From NCBI GenBank assembly GCA_014155875.1, contig JACEFZ010011670.1, positions 62,001 to 126,000 of the forward strand: a stretch of DNA of 64,000 nt, read 5' to 3'. Made by a program: the position numbers and the translations under genes. Of this stretch, positions 51,801-60,800 are shown piece after piece; positions within the stretch are counted from its first letter, which is position 1; the number at the start of each line of letters is the position of its first letter. This DNA is from Cepaea nemoralis. Lineage: Eukaryota > Mollusca > Gastropoda > Stylommatophora > Helicidae. The notes under the pieces were generated by a model. That model searched no databases. It worked only from the letters and a program-made list of their open reading frames with translations, and had not been told where the DNA came from.

Positions 51801-54800
51801 AGAATTCATGCACTGTTGTGAAACCCTCCCTGTGTGATCTGTGGGAGGAGACTGAACACATATGGATATGTAGTTATGCAGTGAAGGTGAGGGTCGTTTA
51901 CAAAGCCAAGCAGAAGACAGCAGTGCTGCCTACACACAACATCTGATGAGTCTCCTATCCAGTATCTGCATTATTTGTTCAGAGAGATGTCTGCTGAATG
52001 TGCTCCAGGTTGCATCATTCTGTGCTATCCATACAAGATTACAGGAATGTTCTGAGGTGACCATCTCATTTTCTGTCTATTTCCTACTCAGAGGAAAATT
52101 GGGTAGATTTTACAAGGATGAATCATTGTGTGTACTCAGAAACGGTGTGGATGTTGAATCTGGATTAAAGCTTTCAAGAAGCAACAATACTCCATAAACA
52201 AATTGTGACTTTGAGTTGGAGAAAATGCAGTCTGGATTACAGACCGCAGCATGACAGCATCAGCCACCTAGGAAGAAACTGTTGATGGATAGAAAAAACT
52301 GGAATACAAAACTTGGAAAACTCATCTACCCTGCAAGTTCAATTTGAAATTACTGTGGGGATAACATATGTTCCACATTTGAACATTACCTATGTCTGTG
52401 TGTTTTAATTGTTTTAGCTAAAGTATTATTCATTTATTCACTGCATGTGATATATAACTCTGCAGTATGCACCTTAAGAGATGTAGTGAAATATGCCAGG
52501 CAGTAAATCGTGCAACATATTGTTCGTGACTTCTGTGTTTAGAAACATCCATTCACAGTACAGGACAGATAATCCAAATATGGAACACTGTCTGTAGCCT
52601 CTTTCTGGGAAAACTTCTCACATTCTAATGTCAGCAGATGTGAAGTTCCAGTACCAGTCTTGCATACCCCGCTGGCTTCTAAGCTTGGAGAGGGGTAGTA
52701 GAAGTCTGCAATAAGTCCCCACTGAGATGCTACAGGGTCAGAAGAAGACATTCTAGACCAGCCTGACTGGTAAATGCATGTCCTTTTCAAGGTTTCGATG
52801 ACCTGACCAGAAATACATCAGCCTTAAGTGTTGAAGCTCAGTCTTTCACCAGGTTCTCCAAACAACCACCAACCTATCAGTGGTGGTTGCAGCTTTGTGA
52901 AGGAAATGTGATGATGATGATGGCATGGAGGGTGATGATGACTTGTAAATGATCAAATTAAATCCCAAAAATGCAGAAGTGTTGTTTGTGATCAGATTGG
53001 CTTTTGTCTAATTTCATTTGTCTGTTTTTATACCAGAGCTTCTACAGTGAGAGATTTGGGCACGAGTACGTGGAGATTGTCAAGGATTCAAACACCGTAG
53101 AGAAAGATAAATTAGATCCAGAGAAGGTATAATTTTTGTTCTGTATTGGTTTTTGTTGGTAGGTGTCTATTCTTCTTGACATTTTGTTCTTGTTGTTTCA
53201 CTTCCATTCTGTTGGCCACTTTATTCTTCTTGTTTACTTCCATTCTGTTGATCACTTTATTCTTGGTTCACTTCTATTGTGCCCACACAGTACTTTATTT
53301 CCAGTTTTATTGCTGTTATTCTACTGAGCGTAATCTTGCCAAGAAATCAACAGACAGCTGAAAGATGCTGCTGTTGACAGCGATGTCATGTAAAGGATAT
53401 GCGAATTTTAAAAAAAAATTGCTGTTTTTATTTGTTAACAGAAGCTTATTTCACCGAGTAAGCCCAGGCAGGTGATTAGTCTTCCTTGGCAGATATTGAA
53501 GGTTCATGTACAGATTCATCATCATCATCAACAAGCTGACAGGCACTGATGATGATGCTCCTGCACATCTTGCAGCCTCCAACAGAACATATCAATTCAT
53601 GTACTTCAAGTTGTCTATGACATGATGATACTCGATAGGCTGTCTAGAATCTTCTGACTTATTTTGTCTGTCACTCTTTCTGTATATCTTTGCTGTTGTT
53701 AAACTATTTTTTAGTTCTTTTCTCATAATGTGGCTTAAAAATTTTGACTGTTTCTTTTCAATGTTTGTGATAAGTTTTTGTGTGTGTCTTAGCCTTTTTC
53801 CGATGTTTTCTGATCGGTTGTATTTGTGTCTTAGCCTCTTTTTGATGTTTGTGATAAGTTGTCTTTATGTCTTAGCCTCTTTTTGATGTTTGTGATACAT
53901 TGTATTTGTGTCTTAGCCTCTTTGATGTTTGTGATAAGTTGTCTTTGTGTCTTTGCCTCTTTGATGTGTGTGATAAGTTGTATTTGTGTCTTAGCCTCTT
54001 TGATGTTTGTGATAAGTTGTATATTTGTCTTAACCTCTTTTTGATGTTTGTGATAAGTTGTATTTGTGTCTTAGCCTCTTTGATGTTTGTGATAAGTTGT
54101 ATTTGTGTCTTAGCCTCTTTGATGTTTGTGATAAGTTGTCTTTGTGTCATAGCCTCCTTCTGGGTTTTGTTGCTTGATTGCTAATTCCTTGAACCATCCT
54201 GAGCATGTACTGAGACTTTCATGCAGTAATGTACCTGCTAACTTACAGGGTGTTGTCAAAATTTGTAAGGCTACTGCCTTTAAACCCCTCCCCCCCCCAC
54301 ACACACCCCCCCCCCCCCCACACCCCCTTACACACAGTTTTTATAAAAATATAAATCGTTATTTTTTTTTATTTTCAATATTTTGTTTATCATGTTATTG
54401 TGGTGATCGAGTGAAATGGCGAATCATGACCGCCCACGCTTACCTGCATGGCACATGATGGATAGATCATATTATTGTAAAGAAAACAAGAAGCATTTAA
54501 GTGTTGCTAATACTCAGTTAAAAAATCAAAACAGAAGTGTTTATGTTAATCCACTTGGTTGTATTGTTCCTTTCAGGCTTACATCCAGATTACATATGTG
54601 GAGCCGTACTTTGATTCGTATGAGTACAAAGAGAGAATCACATACTTTGACAAGAACTACAAACTGAGTAAGGTTTTATGTTTAGAAACAATACCAGTTG
54701 ACAATACAATAGGTTATGTTTATAAATGACAGCTAATTTATGTGAGGGGTGCTGGTGGAATGTTTGTTTTCATTTCAGCGGTACCATTACTGGTTTTCCT

Positions 54801-57800
54801 TCCTTCCTTCCTTCCTTCCTTCCTTCCTTCCTTCCTTCCTTCCTTCCTTCCTTCCTTCCTTCCTTCCTTCCTTATCTTCTTCTCATCCTCCTTCTCCTTC
54901 TTCTCCTCCTCCTCCATCTTCTGCTGCCACCTTTCATCTCCCTACAGAGCATAGGCCCTTAAGCAAATCAGAAAAGCCCTCTGTAGATTTGTTCATGAGT
55001 AGTTGGGTGTTACAGCTGATGTGTTCTGCAGGACCAGGTCACCAGTTACATACAAGTCCTCTTTAGTTACCTGTTTCGCCGTGCATGGTGGGTTACAATG
55101 TTACTAATCATGGCCATCCTAATGGGCCCCAGTAACTCATGGTGATTGCTGGTGTGTGTCTGGAGTTATTGTTCCTGGGTGAGGGATAGAGATCGCTTGC
55201 CCAAGCAGTTGCCATGTAGTGTTAAAATGTAAGTTGCTTATCCTGTACAGGATGTCGCAGTCAACTCCAGAATTTTTTGACTTTGTGGTTTCTGGGCAAG
55301 TTTATGATGAGTAGTTTGCCTTTGCTCTCTGAATGACCAGCACTCTGAACCAGCACATTGTATGAAAAACAACACAAGGCAGTCTGCTTCCAAATCAGCC
55401 GCAGCTGTGTTTCGAACACGGTATGCAAGATTATGAATTGCATTTGTAATTTCTTAGCTACAGAGACCTGTAGTGTACAGGCAAGATTTTCTTTACCAAA
55501 ACCTTCAGCTTTACTGAGAATTGAACACATGTCCTGTGGTGTGTGAGGTGAACCCTGAGCCAACTGTTTCACCGTTAGAATGCTGATAGGTCAGATATGA
55601 GACAAGGGTTGAATCCATGGTCCATGCTGATAGGTCAGATATGAGACAAGGGTTGAATCCATGGTCAGTTGAAGGCTTGTACCTGTTGGGTAGAGGAATG
55701 AAAATAAATATGAGTTATGTGCAAATGATCCTATCTTCATATGGTATATGTGGTGCAGGGGTGATAATGTACTAGGTATGGGGTTTATGTTTATAAAGAT
55801 TTCTGCCCACCTTGATGAAGTCTGATGATAGTAATGATGTTTAGAGATCACATGTATGTGTTCTGTCTATTGACACGTCAGTCTATTTGTCTGTTTACCT
55901 GTGTGTTTGTGTCTGCCACTCTCTCTAATTGTTGTCCTGCTGTCTGAATTTGTAGTTTGTCTGTAGACCTGTGTGGTTGTCCCTATCACTCTACCTAACT
56001 CCTGGCCTTCTGTCTGTCTGAAGTTTTAATGTGTCTGAAAAGCCAATGTGTCATGATTGTACTCACCCACCCACAGAGCGGTTCATTTATGCAACACCTT
56101 TCACCCTGGATGGCCGAGCCCATGGAGAGTTACATGAGCAGTACAAACGCAAGACGGTTCTCACAACAAACCACTTCTTCCCTTACATCAAGACCAGGGT
56201 CTCGGTGATAGAAAGGCAACAGGTGGGTCACGCCAGAGGCCAGGGGACGCTTCTACATGTGCATGTTTGTGTGTCTGCATTCTTTGATGTTATCTTCATA
56301 AGTCTGGATTGTGTTTGTGGTTATGTCAGAATGTAGCAAGATGGGGCTTGTCCACATAAGTCTAGACTGTGTGTGTGGTTATATCAAAATGTAGCAAGAT
56401 GGGGCTTGTCCACATAAGAGGTGGAGTAAAGACATTAGCTTTATATGAGAAAATACTAGGTAAGAGAGGCAGAGGAAGACAGAGATGTATGTTGAATGCT
56501 GAAACATTTGGGCAACCTGTGCAGTGGTTAAAAACTCCACTGCGGGCAAGCATGTCAAGAGGCTTGTGATCATCAGAAGAGGTCCCCTTTCGAGGAATGA
56601 TGTGGCCTTTATCTCCCTGACACTCTCTGGGGTGGGCCCACATGGTTCATGACTCCGGGTGTCTTTTCTCCTGCCATACGTTCATACCTTGTTTCGGGAC
56701 AATCAAGCCATTTTCCCACTTATCCCACAAATGTGCATTGTACCTGCTCCCAAGCCACCCGTCCCTCGGAGAGGAGAACATTGTGACCCAGTGCTTCATG
56801 CCCTTACACATATTCTAGCACCTTTGGTTGTGAGAAGCCAGCTTCTTCCCCGGCCGTTATTCTCAGTCGTAGCCTCCACGTCGGCAGTTCGCTATGTACC
56901 AATAAACAGCATTGCTGCCACATTGTCTTCTTCACACCCCGCTCATGGCTCATGGAGCTACACTCCTGCTTGTCCCTAGGAAGCCATCTCTTCCTCTGGG
57001 CTACTAGGTTGTGGTTTTATGCCAACATACTAATAGAAGCATCAACGACTTCACCAAGATATGAGAAGACAGGAACAATCACAAACATTTGCTCTGGACC
57101 AGAGACCTGAGATGCAGAAAAAAAGTAACGAAGAAGAAGAAGAAAAAGACAAGAATAATATTAGTAAGATTCTAATTGAAATAATAGATACAACTGCATT
57201 TCCTCCTACACCCACATGGCCTGGCACAAAATGAAGCAATTTTTTGTCAGACTTACCTCCTTCAGTGAATCCACCCACTGACTTTGAGCCCAGCCATAAC
57301 CCAGGGTAGAAAAGTACAAACTAATCAAGACTAATCTCTGTACCCCAGGCTAGAAGAGGAAAGACAAGATTGTAGCTTTGGCAGATAGTGATCTACTTGT
57401 GTGTTGTTGGTTGCAGGTAATCCTGTCTCCAGTAGAGGTGGCTATAGAAGATATTCAGAAGAAGACCAAAGAACTGGCGCTGGCAATGTTCCAGGAACCT
57501 CCAGACACCAAAATACTGCAGATGGTCCTCCAGGGTTGTATCGGCACGACAGTCAATCAGGTACCACACATGGCACATATCACACCACACATGGCACACA
57601 TCACACCACACATGACACACATCACATGGCACATATCACACATCACATGACACACATCACATGGCACATATCACACATCACATGGCACATATCACACCAC
57701 ACATGGCACATATAACTCCACACATGGCACATATCACACCACACATGGCACATATCACTCTACACATGGCCCATATCACATGGCACATATCACATTACAC

Positions 57801-60800
57801 ATGGCCCACATCACATGCCACATATCACACCACACATGCCACATATCACACCACACATGGCACATATCACACCACACATGGCACATGGCCCACATCACAT
57901 GCCACATATCACACCACACATGCCACATATCACACCACACATGGCACATATCACACTACACATGCCACATATCACACTACACATGGCACATATCACACCA
58001 CACATGCCACATATCACAATACACATGCCACATATCACACCACACATGGCACATATCACACCACACATCACACTACACATGGCACATATCACACTTCACA
58101 TGGCACATGGCCCACATCACATGCCACATATCACACCACACATGCCACATATCACACTACACATGCCACATATCACACTACACATGCCACATGTCACACC
58201 ACACATGGCACATATCACACTACACATGCCACATATCACACCACACATGGCACATATCACACCACACATATCACACTACACATGGCACATATCACACCAC
58301 ACATGGCACATATCACACTACACATGCCACATATCACACCACACATGCCACATATCACACCACACATGGCACATATCACACTACACATGCCACATATCAC
58401 ACCACACATGGCACATATCACACCACACATATCACACTACACATGGCACATATCACACCACACATGGCACATATCACACCACACATGGCACATATCACAC
58501 TACACATGGCACATATCACACCACACATGACACATATCACACCGCACATGGCCCACATCACATGCCACATATCACACCACACATGCCACATATCACACCA
58601 CACATGCCACATATCACACCACACATGCCACATGGCCCACATCACATGCCACATATCACACCACACATGCCACATATCACACCACACATGCCACATATCA
58701 CACCACACATGCCACATATCACACTACACATGCCACATATCACACCACACATGCCACATATCACACTACACATGGCACATATCACACTACACATGCCACA
58801 TATCACACCTCACATGGCACATATCACACCACACATATCACACTACACATGGCACATATCACACCACACATGGCACATATCACACCACACATGGCACATA
58901 TCACACTACACATGGCACATATCACACCACACATGACACATATCACACTACACATGCCACATATCACACCACACATATCACACCACACATGGCACATATC
59001 GCACCACACATGGCACATATCACACCACACATGCCACATATCACACCACACATGGCACATATCACACCTCACATATCACACCACACATGGCACATATCAC
59101 ACCACACATGGCACATATCACACCACACATGCCACATATCACACCACACATGCCACATATCACACCACACATATCACACCACACATGGCACATATCACAC
59201 CACACATGGCACATATCACACCACACATGGCACATATCACACCACACACGGCACATCACTTATCACAAGTCTACAACCACTTCATTTGACAAGTCTATAA
59301 CTTCACTTAACAAGTCTGAAACTTCTTCATGTGACAAGTCAAACACTCCTTCAGTTGACAAAGCTAAAACTCCTTCACCTGACAAGTCTAAAACTCCTTC
59401 ACTTATTTTTGTGTGTGTGCATATCCCTTATAGGACGTTGCAGTCCACATCAGCATTTTTCAGCTGCTGTTGATGTACTAGGCAAGATCACGCTCAGTAG
59501 TTTGCCATTGCTTTCTGAGCGACCGACTCACATCCCCAATAAGTTACCATTGCGGCGAGAACCGCTTCTGATTCTCGTGCATGTTACGTTACTCACGAGA
59601 ATATACAGGATTACTGAGAAAGATGTTAACTCTAGGCCAGGGAGATCGGCTCACTTAACAAGTCTAAAACTCCTTCACTTGACAAGTTTAAAACTTCTTC
59701 ACTTGACAAGTCTAAAACTCCTTCACTTGACAAGTCTAAAACTCCTTCACTTGACAAGTCTAAAACTCCTTCACTTGACAAGTCTAAAACTCCTTCACTT
59801 GACAAGTCTAAAACTCCTTCACTTGACAAGTCTAAAACTTCTTCACTTGACAAGTCTAAAACTTCTTCACTTGACAATTCTAAAACTCCTTCACTTGACA
59901 AGTCTAAAACTTCTTCACTTGACAAGTCTAAAACTCCTTCACTTGACAAGTCTAAAACTCCTTCACTTGACAAGTCTAAAACTCCTTCACTTGACAAGTC
60001 TAAAACTTCTTCACTTGACAATTCTAAAACTCCTTCACTTGACAAGTCTAAAACTCCTTCACTTGACAAGTCTAAAACTTGTTGACTCGTTTCTTGCCCA
60101 GGGTCCCCTGGAAGTGGCGCTAGTTTTCCTGAGTGATATTGCCGAAGGAAAGCAATCTCCTTCAAAAGCTCACACCAAGCTAAGGCTCTGTTTTAAAGAC
60201 TTTATCAAAAAGTGAGTACCTCCTCGTTGTATTTGTGTGTGAGTATGTGTGTTTGCAGTATATTGAGAGGATCTGGAGTGCTGTTGTGTATCTAAAGAGA
60301 ATGATTGGTTACATGTTCCACTGTGTAGGGAATATTAGCTTCTGTCTGTTTTGTATGGATCCGAGTTACTCCTACTCATCACAAGATAATACATGTCTGA
60401 ATGAAAGTCTGGAGTAATATAATCAAGGTGCTCTCATAGTTTATGTCAGGCCCTGACATTGTGCAACTGTATACTTGTGGTGATTTCATATACTAATAAT
60501 AATAATAATAGTAATATTACTAGTAATAATAATAATAATAATAACAACAGTGCCGGCTCCATGGCCGAAGGGTTAGCAGCTTTCTCTGTTAATCCCGAAT
60601 ATTCTCATGGTTGACGTGAGCGCACGAGAATTAGAAGTAATTCGAGTCGCGCCAGTGACTTATGAGAGTATGGAGCCGGTCGCTCAGAAAGTCGTGGCGT
60701 GCTGATGAGCGTAATCTAGCCTAGGAATCAACATACAGTTGAAAGATGCTGGTGTTGACCGCAATATCCTGAAACAGGATGGAAATGCGGGGGGAAAAAA

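Noticed and set aside
57780..59300. 506-codon His/Thr-rich ORF
   Set aside because: The 21-bp unit has no stop in any plus frame, so long ORFs arise automatically. There is no start context, and all three frames are equally open.
60690..60720. CTGATGAGCGTAATC as another hammerhead core
   Set aside because: No GAAA or GUC partner at the right distance and no helix II. It belongs to the family D SINE.
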